Shown here: one piece after another, positions 53,306 to 61,684 of the stretch
How positions within the stretch are numbered: the stretch's first letter is position 1
Layout: each line of letters opens with the position of its first letter
Source: Tateyamaria omphalii
Lineage (GTDB): Bacteria > Pseudomonadota > Alphaproteobacteria > Rhodobacterales > Rhodobacteraceae
Direction of reading: 5' to 3'
Length of the DNA stretch: 64,000 nucleotides
NCBI RefSeq assembly: GCF_001969365.1
Contig: NZ_CP019313.1
Location: 20,457-84,456 of the forward strand
Translations under genes and position numbers: made by a program
The notes under the pieces: model-generated
Told to the model about the DNA's origin: nothing
Seen by the model: the letters and a program-made list of their open reading frames with translations, nothing else
Database searches by the model: none

Positions 53306-53342
53306 TGCTTAGCGTAATGGGTCAAGCCTGAGCTGGGAGGAT

Positions 53343-54881
53343 TTGGGCGCTTTGGATTTCCTGTTTTACATGGGCGATGTGTTCACGCCGATCAATTTCG
53401 GCTTGCTGCTGCTGGGCACGATTGGCGGGTTGATCCTGGGCGCGACGCCGGGGTTGTCGCCGACGATGGCGGTGGCGCTGCTGATCCCGTTTACGTTCCA
53501 GTTGGAGCCGCAGCAGGGGCTGATCCTGCTGGGCGCGGCCTATACCTCGACCGTGGCGGGGGGTGCGGTGAGTGCGATCCTGCTGAAGATCCCGGGCGCG
53601 CCGGCCAATATCGCCACCACGCTGGACGGGCACACGATGGCCCTGAAGGGGGAGGGCGCGCAGGCGTTGCAGCTGTCGTTTCTGGCGTCGGCTGTGGGTG
53701 GCCTGTTCGGGGTGTTCCTGCTGATCTTTCTGACGCCGGTGCTGGCGCAGTGGGCGCTGGCCTTTGGGCCGTCGCATCTGTTCTGGCTGGCGATCCTGGG
53801 GGTGACTGTCATCGGCACGCTTGATTCCAGTTCGGTGGTGAAGGGGCTTTTGGCGGGCTGTATCGGGTTGTGGCTGGCGACCATTGGCTTTGACGACATC
53901 ATGGGGGCGCAGCGGTTCATCTTTCATCCTTCGGTGAGCGGGGGGATCAATGTCATCCCCGCCTTGATCGGGCTGTTTGCCATTCCGCAAGTGATCACGA
54001 TGTTCACCAAGGGGCGGTCGCGCGATGATGCCGAGATCATCAGCGTGAAGCGGCATCCGATCCGGCTGGCCTTTGTCGAGGTGTTTCGGCGGAAGACGGC
54101 GCTGTTCATCGGGACCATCACCGGGTCGATCATCGGGTTGATCCCCGGTGTCGGCGGGCAGATTGCGGGCTTGGTCGCCTATGACCAGTCGAAGAAGTTC
54201 AGCCGGGAGAGCGAGAAGTTCGGGACCGGGCACAGCGAGGGGGTGATTGCCGCCGAAAGCGCCAACAACGCGATGGTGGGGCCGTCGCTGGTGCCGCTGC
54301 TTACGTTGTCGATCCCCGGATCGCCCACGGCGGCGGTGCTGCTGGGCGGGCTGCTGATCCACGGAATCTTTCCGGGGCCGGACCTGTTCATGAACTATCC
54401 GCAGGTGGCGTGGACCTTCATAGACTCCATGCTGATCGGGCAGATCCTGATGTGCATCTTTGGCCTGTATATCGCGGGGCTGGCGGCGCGGGTGGCGCGG
54501 GTGCCCCATGCGGTGATGGCGGCGGTGGTGCTGGGGCTGGCCGTCTTTGGCAGCTATTCGGTGCAGAATTCGATGGGCGATGTCTATGTCATGGCGAGCC
54601 TTGGGGTGGGGATGTATTTCCTGGAACGCTTCGGCTTTTCGGCCGCACCACTGGTGCTGGGCCTGATCCTTGGGCCGATTGCCGAGGCGAATTTCATCCA
54701 AGGGTCGATGATTGCCAATGCGACGGTGGGCATGGGCAGCTATTTCTTTACCGGCTGGCTGAACTGGCTGCTGATCCTGATCGTGCTGGCGTCGGTCAGC
54801 TATTCGATCTGGATGGAGGTGGCGCAGCGCCGCTACACCACCAAGGATGACGCGGTTGCCAAGGAGGAGGCGCTGTCATGA
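53343..54881 (+). CDS. tctA: Tripartite tricarboxylate transporter, large membrane subunit (TctA)
   Basis: A 512-residue protein with 11-12 membrane helices and TctA signatures GATPGLSPTMAVALLIPFTF, GAAYTSTVAGGAVSAILLKIPGAPANIATTLDG, GLIPGVGGQIAGLVAYDQSKKF and EGVIAAESANNAMVGPSLVPLLTLSIPGSPTAAVLLGG. The frame opens with TTG at 53343; a second TTG at 53352 has better spacing (11 nt) from the GGGAGG site and may be the real start. It forms the transport channel with TctB. Energy comes from an ion gradient. Confidence 0.92.
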   Translation: MGALDFLFYMGDVFTPINFGLLLLGTIGGLILGATPGLSPTMAVALLIPFTFQLEPQQGLILLGAAYTSTVAGGAVSAILLKIPGAPANIATTLDGHTMALKGEGAQALQLSFLASAVGGLFGVFLLIFLTPVLAQWALAFGPSHLFWLAILGVTVIGTLDSSSVVKGLLAGCIGLWLATIGFDDIMGAQRFIFHPSVSGGINVIPALIGLFAIPQVITMFTKGRSRDDAEIISVKRHPIRLAFVEVFRRKTALFIGTITGSIIGLIPGVGGQIAGLVAYDQSKKFSRESEKFGTGHSEGVIAAESANNAMVGPSLVPLLTLSIPGSPTAAVLLGGLLIHGIFPGPDLFMNYPQVAWTFIDSMLIGQILMCIFGLYIAGLAARVARVPHAVMAAVVLGLAVFGSYSVQNSMGDVYVMASLGVGMYFLERFGFSAAPLVLGLILGPIAEANFIQGSMIANATVGMGSYFFTGWLNWLLILIVLASVSYSIWMEVAQRRYTTKDDAVAKEEALS

Positions 54882-55342
54882 CCAGCCTGCCGCGCAGCCA
54901 GCATATCATCGCCTCGGGCCTGATCGCCGCCGTGGGCGTGAGCATCGCCTACATCAGCTATACGCAGGAACCTGCGGAGGCGTATGTCTTTCCAAGGCTG
55001 ATCTCGGCCGTCTTTGCGGTGCTGGCAATCTGGACCTTTGTCAAAGCGATCCTGGGCCGCACCAAGGTCGGCAACGGGATCAGCGGGGACGCCATGTTGA
55101 AGATGGCGCCGGGGCTGGTGGTCACGCTGGCCTATGTGTTCTGGGCGGCCAAGGCGCTGGGGTTCTACACCGCCACGACGGTCGCGTTTTTCCTGCTGCT
55201 GTCGCTCTATGATCCGGCACCGCATACGCAGTTGAAAACATGGGCCAAGCGCATCGCCATCACGGCGGGTTTCGTTCTGGTCATGTATGGGCTGTTTGCC
55301 CAATTGCTCAACGTCTTCACACCACGTGAAATTCTATTCTGA
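54878..55342 (+). CDS. tctB: Tripartite tricarboxylate transporter, small membrane subunit (TctB)
   Basis: A 154-residue protein with four membrane helices (for example IIASGLIAAVGVSIAYISY, APGLVVTLAYVFWAAKALGFYTATTVAFFLLLSL in part, and IAITAGFVLVMYGLFAQLL). The FYTATTVAFFLL block is characteristic of TctB. Its ATG overlaps the tctA stop by 4 nt. It is needed for TctA function. Confidence 0.88.
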   Translation: MTSLPRSQHIIASGLIAAVGVSIAYISYTQEPAEAYVFPRLISAVFAVLAIWTFVKAILGRTKVGNGISGDAMLKMAPGLVVTLAYVFWAAKALGFYTATTVAFFLLLSLYDPAPHTQLKTWAKRIAITAGFVLVMYGLFAQLLNVFTPREILF

Positions 55343-55380
55343 ACCGCAGAAGCGGCAGAGTTAACCCTAGGGAGGATACT

Positions 55381-56349
55381 ATGAAACACTGGATTGCAGG
55401 GGCGGCACTTGCCTTCGCCGCGCTGACGGGACCGGCACTGGCCGATGGTCACGCGAGTTACCCCGAACGGCCCATCATGATGATGGTCAGCTATGGGGCC
55501 GGGGGCGCCACCGATTTTCAGGCGCGCATCGTGACCATGACCGCCGGGAACGAGGATGCGCTGGGGATGCCCATTGCCATTCTGAACCGCCCCGGTGCGG
55601 GCGGTCGCGTCGGCTGGAACTGGTTTGCGACCGAGGCCGAGGCCGATGGCTATACGCTGGCCGCGTACAACGTGCCGCATTTCATCGCGCAGTCGATCGA
55701 GGGCGGGGTGTCGTATTCCACCGATGATTTTGAGCCTATCGCCAATTGGGGCGCGGACCCGGCGGTGTTTGTCGTGGGGGCCGATAGCGACTTCGACTCG
55801 ATGGCGGATGTCGTCGCGTACGCCAAGGAGAACCCCGGCGGGCTGACATTCTCGGGCGCGGGGCTGTTTGTGGGGCACCACATTGCGGCGTTGCAACTGG
55901 AGAAGGCGGCCGGTGTGAAGCTGGCCTATATCCCCAACAATGCGGGCGGGGCCGGGGCCATGCGCGCCGTGATCGCCGGTGAGGTGCTGGGCGGGGTCAA
56001 CAACCTGTCCGATGCGTTCCGTGCGCAGGCGGCGGGCAACGTCAAGATCCTGGGCGTGTTCGACCTGGAGCGCAATGCGTTCCTGCCCGATGTGCCGACC
56101 ATGCAGGAGCAGGGGTTTGATATCGACAATGCGTCCGTCAACTTCCGTGGTGTGATGGTGCCCAAGGGCACGCCACAGGGGGTTATTGACCGTCTGGCCG
56201 AGGTGGTGCCGACCATGTTCGAGAACAAGCGCGTGCAGTCGCGGATGGAGGCCGGAGGCTCGCCCATGGCGATCATGACCCGTGACGAGGTGATCGAGAT
56301 GTGGGCGGCGCGTCAAAAGACCCTCGAAGCGCTGCTGGCGGGGCTGTAG
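55381..56349 (+). CDS. tctC: Tripartite tricarboxylate transporter substrate-binding protein (TctC/Bug family)
   Basis: A 322-residue periplasmic binding protein with a signal peptide (MKHWIAGAALAFAALTGPALA). Bug-family marks are SYPERPIMMMVSYGAGGATDFQARI, LNRPGAGGRVGWNWFA, EPIANWGADPAVFVV and PTMQEQGFDI. A clear GGGAGG ribosome site lies before the ATG. In the usual TctCBA order it comes first; here it is last and is followed by a strong hairpin, so its message may end there. The ligand is not predictable; neighbours suggest a small sulfonated or carboxylated acid. Confidence 0.9.
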   Translation: MKHWIAGAALAFAALTGPALADGHASYPERPIMMMVSYGAGGATDFQARIVTMTAGNEDALGMPIAILNRPGAGGRVGWNWFATEAEADGYTLAAYNVPHFIAQSIEGGVSYSTDDFEPIANWGADPAVFVVGADSDFDSMADVVAYAKENPGGLTFSGAGLFVGHHIAALQLEKAAGVKLAYIPNNAGGAGAMRAVIAGEVLGGVNNLSDAFRAQAAGNVKILGVFDLERNAFLPDVPTMQEQGFDIDNASVNFRGVMVPKGTPQGVIDRLAEVVPTMFENKRVQSRMEAGGSPMAIMTRDEVIEMWAARQKTLEALLAGL

Positions 56350-56357
56350 ACCACATG

Positions 56358-56389
56358 TGCAGCGCCCGTGGTGGGCGCTGCATCTTTTT
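56358..56389 (+). terminator. Intrinsic terminator or attenuator after tctC
   Basis: TGCAGCGCCC (56358-56367) pairs perfectly with GGGCGCTGCA (56373-56382) around GTGGT and is followed by TCTTTTTC. This is a textbook rho-independent structure. It lies 8 nt after tctC and 22 nt before the dehydrogenase gene, so read-through would set the ratio of transporter to enzyme messages. Confidence 0.85.
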
Positions 56390-56403
56390 CGCAGGAATTT
56401 GAC

Positions 56404-57804
56404 ATGTCTGACGATCCCGTAGCCGAGGTTGATGCTCTTGTTGCACGTGCGCGTGCGGCGCAGGCGGCGTTTGAGCGGGGCGGATCGCAAGAGCTGTATG
56501 ATCGGGCGGCGCAGGCGGCGGCCTGGGCCATCATGGAGCCGGGCCGCAACCGGCATCTGGCCGAACTGGCCGTCGAGACGACGGGGCTGGGCAATGTGCC
56601 CGACAAGATCACCAAGAACCATCGCAAGACGCTGGGGTTGATGCGCGACATCAAGGGGGTGCGCACCCGTGGTGTGATCAGCGACGATCCGGCGACGGGG
56701 ATTACTGAGGTGGCGCGGCCCATTGGCGTGATCGGGGCGGTTGTGCCGTCGACCAACCCCGGTGCGACGCCCGCCAACAACATCATCAACGCGCTGAAAT
56801 GCGGCAATGCCATTGTGCTGTCGCCGTCGCCCAAGGGGGTGCCGACCTGTGAGGCGCTGTTGGGGTTTGTCCATGCAGAGTTCGACAAGCTGGGGATTGA
56901 CCGTGATCTGGTGCAGATGATCCCCGGGCGGGGGTCGAAGGAGGGCACGCAGCGGCTGTTGGAAGCCGCCGATCTGATTGTTGTCACCGGCAGTCAGAAC
57001 AATGTGAAGCGCGCCTATACCTCGGGCACGCCTGCGTTGGCTGTGGGGGCGGGGAATGTGGCGGTGATTGTCGATGAGACTGCTGATCTGGCCGCCGCCG
57101 CCGGGAAGATCGCGGCGTCGAAGACGTTTGACAACGCGACCTCCTGTTCGTCTGAGAATGCGGTTGTGGTGGTGGATGCCATTTACGAAGCGTTTGCGGC
57201 TGAGATGGCGCGTGTGGGGGGTGCGCTGGTTGCGGATGAGGCGCGGGTGGTCGATGCGCTGTGGGTGAAGGGCCATTTGAACCCGCGTGTGATTGCGCAG
57301 GATGCGGGTGCGACCGTTGAGGCGTTGGGACTGGCGGGCGAGGTGCCGGAGGGGACGGCGTTTGTGGCCGTTGAGACGGGCGGGATCGGGCCGGATCATC
57401 CGTTGTCCGGCGAGAAGCTGAGCCGGGTGTTGAGCGTGTACCGGGCGCGGGATTTCGACGATGCGGTGCGCATCACGACCGAGATCCAGGTGCATCAGGG
57501 GGCGGGGCATTCGGTGGGCCTTCATACCGCCGACGAGGGGCGTGCGATGGTGCTGGCGCGGGCCATTCCGACAAGCCGGGTGATTGTGAACCAGGCGCAT
57601 ACTTTTGCGACGGGCGGGTCGTTCACCAACGGGATGCCCTTTTCGCTGTCCATGGGCTGTGGCGCGTGGGGCGGCAATTCCATCGACACCAACCTGCATT
57701 GGCGGCATTTCCTGCAGACCACCAAGATCGTGCGGGAGATCGCGGCGGATGAGCCGTCGGTCGAGGATATCTTTGCCGAGTATTGGGGCGTTGCGGGGAA
57801 ATGA
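56404..57804 (+). CDS. CoA-acylating aldehyde dehydrogenase (EutE/AdhE type; possible sulfoacetaldehyde dehydrogenase)
   Basis: A 466-residue aldehyde dehydrogenase from ATG 56404. The active-site segment SKTFDNATSCSSENAVVV has the nucleophile Cys248 and matches the CoA-acylating AdhE/EutE group rather than NAD-dependent ALDHs; VIGAVVPSTNPGATPANNIINALKCGNAIVLSPSPKG and HQGAGHSVGLHT also fit. SauS, the sulfoacetaldehyde dehydrogenase of Cupriavidus necator, belongs to this group. Its stop overlaps the ATG of an acyl-CoA ligase, just as SauS works with the ligase SauT. Reduction of an acyl-CoA to the aldehyde is the likely reaction; sulfoacetate as substrate is inference. Xsc, which would cleave sulfoacetaldehyde, is not in the window. 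Confidence 0.82.
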   Translation: MSDDPVAEVDALVARARAAQAAFERGGSQELYDRAAQAAAWAIMEPGRNRHLAELAVETTGLGNVPDKITKNHRKTLGLMRDIKGVRTRGVISDDPATGITEVARPIGVIGAVVPSTNPGATPANNIINALKCGNAIVLSPSPKGVPTCEALLGFVHAEFDKLGIDRDLVQMIPGRGSKEGTQRLLEAADLIVVTGSQNNVKRAYTSGTPALAVGAGNVAVIVDETADLAAAAGKIAASKTFDNATSCSSENAVVVVDAIYEAFAAEMARVGGALVADEARVVDALWVKGHLNPRVIAQDAGATVEALGLAGEVPEGTAFVAVETGGIGPDHPLSGEKLSRVLSVYRARDFDDAVRITTEIQVHQGAGHSVGLHTADEGRAMVLARAIPTSRVIVNQAHTFATGGSFTNGMPFSLSMGCGAWGGNSIDTNLHWRHFLQTTKIVREIAADEPSVEDIFAEYWGVAGK

Positions 57805-59288
57805 CCCTGGACCGGGAACGTCCGCCGGAGGGTACGGTCCGGGACTGGCTGGACGCCCGCGCGGAGGCGGGGGGCGTCGCCATTGTCTTTCCCGAGACGG
57901 GGGAGGTTTTGGAGTGGGCGACCTTGCGCGCGGAGGCGCGGGTGGCGGCGCGGGGGCTTGCGGCTTTGGGTGTGGCGGCGGGCGAGAGCGTGGCCATTGT
58001 CCATCCCAACGGGCGGGATGGGGTCGTGGCGCTTTATGCGGCGCTTTACGGCGGGTTTCGGGCCACGATGATCAATCTGGCGGCGGGGGCGGATGCGATT
58101 GCCTATGCGCTCGATCACAGTGGGGCGCGGTTTGCGTTTGTGCATGAGGGGCAGCGGGAGGCGATTGGGCGCTGTGCGCCGGAGCGGTTGACGGTGCTGG
58201 CGCCGGGCATGCTGGAGCAGGGCGCTGACCTGCCGGATGTGGAGCCGGGGTGCCATGCGCTGCTGATGTATACGTCGGGCACGACGGGGCGTCCCAAGGG
58301 GGTGGTGCACACCCATGCGAGCCTTCTGGCGGGCGGGTGGACGGCGGCGATTGCGCATGATCTGGGGCCGGGGGACCGGGGGTTCTGCGTCTTGCCGATC
58401 TACCACATCAACGGGCTGTGCGTGACGCTGATGGGGGCGCTTGTGTCGGGCGGGTCGCTGGCGATGACGGCGCGGTTTTCGGCCCGGAACTTCTGGGATC
58501 AGGCGGACCGGGGGGAGGTGACGTGGTTTTCGGTTGTGCCCACGATCATCAGCCATCTGCTGCACGGCGAGGCGAACCCAAGTGCGGCGGTGTCGGCACG
58601 GTTGCGGTTCGGGCGGTCGGCGTCTTCGGCGCTGGCGGTGGAGACGCAGGCGGCGTTCGAGGCGCGGTTCGGGGTGCCGATCATCGAGACGATGGGGCTG
58701 ACCGAGACGGCGGCGCAGATCCTGTCGAACCCGCTGCCGCCGGGTGTGCGCAAGATCGGTTCGCCCGGTGTGGCGTATGGCAACGAGGTGCGCATCCTGA
58801 CGGCTGATCTGCAAGAGGCGCCACCGATGCAGGAGGGCGAGATCGCCATTCGCGGACCCAATGTGATGGTGGAGTATCTGCACAACCCTGAGGCCACCGC
58901 GAACACCTTTGCGGGCGAGTGGCTGCGGACCGGGGATCTGGGGCATATCGACGAGGACGGGTATGTCTTTGTCACGGGTCGGCTGAAGGAGTTGATCATC
59001 AAGGGGGGTGAGAACATCGCGCCGCGCGAGATTGACGAGGTGCTGTATTCCGAGCCGGACATCATCGAGGCGGCGGCCTTTGCCCGGCCCTGCACCAGCT
59101 ACGGGGAGCGGGTGGAGGCGGCAGTGAGCGTGAAGCCGGGGTCTGACCTGTCGGAGGCGGCGCTGATCGCGCTGTGCCACGCGCGGCTGGGCAAGTTCAA
59201 ATCCCCCGACAGCATTCATTTTCTGGATGAGTTGCCCAAGGGGCCGTCGGGCAAGATCCAGCGGTTGAAGCTGGCCGAACTGATCTGA
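57801..59288 (+). CDS. AMP-forming acyl-CoA ligase (possible SauT- or MatB-like)
   Basis: A 495-residue ANL-superfamily ligase. The P-loop is YTSGTTGRPKGVVHTHAS, A5 is ETMGLTETAAQ, A7/A8 are GEWLRTGDLGHIDEDGYVFVTGRLKELIIKGGENIAPREID, and the A10 lysine is in LPKGPSGKIQRLKL. It activates an acid to its CoA thioester. Its ATG overlaps the dehydrogenase stop by 4 nt, so the pair acts in sequence: acid to acyl-CoA to aldehyde. Sulfoacetate is favoured from that pairing. Malonyl-CoA synthetase is an alternative, because a malonate TRAP-MCD module follows, but the genes are in separate units divided by a terminator. Confidence 0.82.
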   Translation: MTLDRERPPEGTVRDWLDARAEAGGVAIVFPETGEVLEWATLRAEARVAARGLAALGVAAGESVAIVHPNGRDGVVALYAALYGGFRATMINLAAGADAIAYALDHSGARFAFVHEGQREAIGRCAPERLTVLAPGMLEQGADLPDVEPGCHALLMYTSGTTGRPKGVVHTHASLLAGGWTAAIAHDLGPGDRGFCVLPIYHINGLCVTLMGALVSGGSLAMTARFSARNFWDQADRGEVTWFSVVPTIISHLLHGEANPSAAVSARLRFGRSASSALAVETQAAFEARFGVPIIETMGLTETAAQILSNPLPPGVRKIGSPGVAYGNEVRILTADLQEAPPMQEGEIAIRGPNVMVEYLHNPEATANTFAGEWLRTGDLGHIDEDGYVFVTGRLKELIIKGGENIAPREIDEVLYSEPDIIEAAAFARPCTSYGERVEAAVSVKPGSDLSEAALIALCHARLGKFKSPDSIHFLDELPKGPSGKIQRLKLAELI

Positions 59289-59313
59289 GCCGCCGCTATT
59301 CGGCGGCTGTTTT
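59288..59313. terminator. Bidirectional terminator between the ligase gene and gntR
   Basis: AGCCGCCG (59288-59295) pairs with CGGCGGCT (59301-59308) around CTATT, followed by GTTTTC on the plus strand. It sits exactly at the two convergent stops and would end transcription from the left. Confidence 0.7.
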
Positions 59314-59952
59314 CAGGCGCGCCATGAGGTGATGGAATTTTTCGCCCTGCACGGCGACATGGCTGCGAATGGCGTCTGCGGCGGTCTGGCCGTCGCCATC
59401 TTCGAGGGCCGAGACGATGTGTTCATGTTCCTGCATGGACTGCTTGAGGCGACCGCGCACGCGCAATTGGGTGCGGCGGAAGGGTTGCAGGCGACGGTGC
59501 AGGCGCAGGCATTCCTGTTCCAGAAAGCTGTTGCCGGATTCGCGGTAGAGGATGGCGTGGAATTGTTCGTTTTCGCGGTAGTAGCGTTCGGTGTCATTGT
59601 CTTGCACCGCGGCGTTGCACCGCGCGTTGGTGGCGTTCAATTCGTCAATCGCGGCGTCGGAAATGCGGCTGGCGGCGAGGCGGGCGCAGGTCGCTTCAAG
59701 CTCTGCCATGACCTCGAACATCTCGATCAGCTCGATGGGGCCGGGTTGGCGGACAAAGACGCCGCGCCGTGGGTAATGTGCCACAAGGCCGGATTGCGCG
59801 AGCCTGAGCAGCGCCTCGCGGATCGGGGTGCGGGAGACGGCGAAGCGGTCCGACAACTGCACCTCGTCCAGCCGTTCGCCATCGGTGAAGGTGCCGTCAA
59901 AGATCAGTTCTTCGATCTGGTTGGCGATGATGTCGGATCGTTTGTGCTCCAT
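59296..59952 (-). CDS. GntR/FadR-family regulator, probable malonate regulator (MatR/GtrA type)
   Basis: A 218-residue regulator. The GntR winged helix spans residues 5-70 (IANQIEELIFDGTFTDGERLDEVQLSDRFAVSRTPIREALLRLAQSGLV), and the C-terminal part is an all-helical FCD effector domain with the metal-binding pattern around REFHAILYRESGN-like NEQFHAILYRESGN and MQEHEHIVSALEDGD. It is divergent from the TRAP-malonyl-CoA decarboxylase operon; a TCTTGTATACAAAA palindrome lies between them and resembles the reported MatR site of rhizobia. It should repress the operon until malonate or malonyl-CoA is present. Confidence 0.88.
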   Translation of the reverse strand: MEHKRSDIIANQIEELIFDGTFTDGERLDEVQLSDRFAVSRTPIREALLRLAQSGLVAHYPRRGVFVRQPGPIELIEMFEVMAELEATCARLAASRISDAAIDELNATNARCNAAVQDNDTERYYRENEQFHAILYRESGNSFLEQECLRLHRRLQPFRRTQLRVRGRLKQSMQEHEHIVSALEDGDGQTAADAIRSHVAVQGEKFHHLMARLKTAAE

Positions 59953-59996
59953 AGTTTTGCATTAGCATTCGTCAATCTGGCACGCAAGAATATCCG

Positions 59997-60010
59997 TCTT
60001 GTATACAAAA
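59997..60010. promoter_or_regulatory. GntR operator TTGTATACAA
   Basis: TCTTGTATACAAAA contains the perfect 10-bp palindrome TTGTATACAA (59999-60008), typical of FadR-subfamily GntR regulators and close to the malonate operator TCTTGTA/TACACGA known for MatR of Rhizobium. It is 44 nt upstream of the gntR start and just before the -35 of the TRAP promoter, so one site could control both. A direct repeat TGGCACGCAA flanks it (59978-59987 and 60020-60029). Confidence 0.75.
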
Positions 60011-60013
60011 ATA

Positions 60014-60042
60014 TTGACTTGGCACGCAAAGGGCGCATTCTG
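60014..60042 (+). promoter_or_regulatory. Candidate sigma-70 promoter of the TRAP operon
   Basis: TTGACT (60014-60019) and ATTCTG (60037-60042) are spaced 17 nt apart, 45 nt upstream of the binding-protein gene. The -35 lies 4 nt after the GntR palindrome, so bound regulator would block it. A GGGAGG ribosome site follows at about 60075. Confidence 0.5.
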
Positions 60043-60086
60043 ACCCGATACCCGAGGTCGACTCGGGACTTTCTGGGAGGAAAACA

Positions 60087-61073
60087 ATGACACTGAAATT
60101 CACTGCCGCTGTTGCGTCAGCCGCCTTGCTTGCGGGTTCACTGACGGCGGGCGCTGCCGAGTTGCGCCTGTCGCACCAGTGGTCGACCGCAGATGTCCGT
60201 CACCAGGTTGCGCAGATCGTGGCCGATGAGGTGGCCGCCGCCGATGTCGATCTGGAGATCAAGATTTTCCCGTCAAAGTCGCTGTTCAAACCACGCGAGC
60301 AATACAAGCCGCTGAGCCGTGGGCAGCTGGACATGACCGTCTTTCCGCTGAGCTATGCGGGCGGTCAGCAGCCTGCCTATAACCTGACGCTGATGCCGGG
60401 GCTGGTGAAGAACCACGACCACGCCGCGCGCCTGAACGAGAGCGATTTCATGGGCAAGATCGAGGAGATCATGGCCGAGGATGACGTGATGGTGCTGGTC
60501 CACGGCTATCTGGCCGGTGGGTTTGTGGGCAAGGACGGCTGCATCACAGCGCCCGAGGACGTGCAGGGCCAGCAGACCCGTGCGGCGGGCAAGGCGTTTG
60601 AGCAGATGCTGGCGGGGGCGGGTGCCTCCATCGCGTCGATGGCGTCGTCGGAGATTTACAACGCGATGCAGACCGGGGTTCTGACGGCGGCCAACACGTC
60701 GTCGTCATCCTTTGTCAGCTACCGCATTTATGAGCAGGTGGCCTGCTACACGCCCGCCAGCGATTTTGCGCTGTGGTTCATGTATCAGCCGATGCTGATG
60801 AACAAATCGACCTTTGACGGGTTGGAGGAGGCGCAGCAGGCCGCGCTGATGGCGGCGGCGGAGAAGGCCGAGGCGTTTTATCTGGAAGAGGCCAAGAAGC
60901 AGGATGCAAATTCGGCCGAGGTCTTTGCCGACAATGGCGTCGAGATTGCCCAGATGAGTCAAGAGGAGTTCGATGCGTGGCGCGCGCTGGCGCAGGAGAC
61001 ATCCTACAAGGCCTTTGTCGAGGAGACGCCGGGCGGGCAGGAATTGCTGGATCTGGCGCTGTCTGTCGAGTGA
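60087..61073 (+). CDS. TRAP transporter substrate-binding protein (DctP family, probably malonate)
   Basis: A 328-residue periplasmic protein with a signal peptide (FTAAVASAALLAGSLTAGAA). DctP family traits are LRLSHQWSTADVRHQVAQIVADEV, LEIKIFPSKSLFKPREQYKPLSRGQLDMTVFPLSYAG, and the helix with the substrate-contact arginine in DVQGQQTRAAGKAFEQMLAGAGAS. It leads the operon dctP-dctQ-dctM-malonyl-CoA decarboxylase, the same layout as the malonate uptake operon matPQMA of Sinorhizobium meliloti. Malonate as ligand is therefore a good inference. Confidence 0.88.
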   Translation: MTLKFTAAVASAALLAGSLTAGAAELRLSHQWSTADVRHQVAQIVADEVAAADVDLEIKIFPSKSLFKPREQYKPLSRGQLDMTVFPLSYAGGQQPAYNLTLMPGLVKNHDHAARLNESDFMGKIEEIMAEDDVMVLVHGYLAGGFVGKDGCITAPEDVQGQQTRAAGKAFEQMLAGAGASIASMASSEIYNAMQTGVLTAANTSSSSFVSYRIYEQVACYTPASDFALWFMYQPMLMNKSTFDGLEEAQQAALMAAAEKAEAFYLEEAKKQDANSAEVFADNGVEIAQMSQEEFDAWRALAQETSYKAFVEETPGGQELLDLALSVE

Positions 61074-61083
61074 TCGGCGGGTC

Positions 61084-61105
61084 GGGGCGGCGTTGGTGCC
61101 GCCCC
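61084..61105 (+). terminator. Stem-loop after the TRAP binding-protein gene
   Basis: GGGGCGGC (61084-61091) pairs with GCCGCCCC (61098-61105) around GTTGGT. No T-tract follows, so it is more likely an mRNA-stabilising or attenuating hairpin that lets the binding protein be made in excess over the membrane subunits. Confidence 0.55.
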
Positions 61106-61135
61106 CAATATCAATGACCCTGTGAGGAGGCCGCC

Positions 61136-61684
61136 ATGGCTGGCCAGAGCAATGCCGCAGCGGCACCTGTCGGCACCAACCCCTTCCTGCGCCTTGTGGC
61201 GGCGATTTCGACCCTCGCCGGGTGGTGTTCGGCGGCGATGATCGTGGCGGCGGTGGGCATCACCTGTCAGATGATCTTTATCCGCTTTGTGCTGAACGGA
61301 TCGACCGTGTGGCAGACGGAGGCCGTCATTTACCTGGTCGTCGCGGCGACGCTGATCGGGCTGCCCTATGTGCAGCGGCTCAGGGGGCATGTGAACGTGG
61401 ACCTGATCCCGCTGGCGCTGCCGCGTCGGGCGCGGATGGGGCTGGCGCTGGTCACGCTGTCGGTGTCGATCCTGATTGTTGGGGTGATGCTGTTTTACGG
61501 CTATGAATACTGGCATTTTGCCTGGGATCGGGGGTGGCGGTCGGACACCGTTTGGGGTGTGCGGCTGTGGATCCCGTACCTGTCCATTCCCATCGGTTTT
61601 GGCCTGCTCTTGTTGCAGTTGGTGGCCGATCTGGTGGCCGTGGTGACAGGTGTCGAGAAACCCTTTGGGCTGGAGGACGGCTGA
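61136..61684 (+). CDS. TRAP transporter small membrane subunit (DctQ family)
   Basis: A 182-residue protein with four membrane helices. Typical DctQ marks are CQMIFIRFVLNGSTVWQTEAVIYLVVAATLIGLPYVQRLRGHVNVDLI and WIPYLSIPIGFGLLLLQLVADLV. A strong GAGGAGG site lies before the ATG. Its stop shares one base with the ATG of the large subunit. It forms the membrane unit with DctM. Confidence 0.9.
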   Translation: MAGQSNAAAAPVGTNPFLRLVAAISTLAGWCSAAMIVAAVGITCQMIFIRFVLNGSTVWQTEAVIYLVVAATLIGLPYVQRLRGHVNVDLIPLALPRRARMGLALVTLSVSILIVGVMLFYGYEYWHFAWDRGWRSDTVWGVRLWIPYLSIPIGFGLLLLQLVADLVAVVTGVEKPFGLEDG

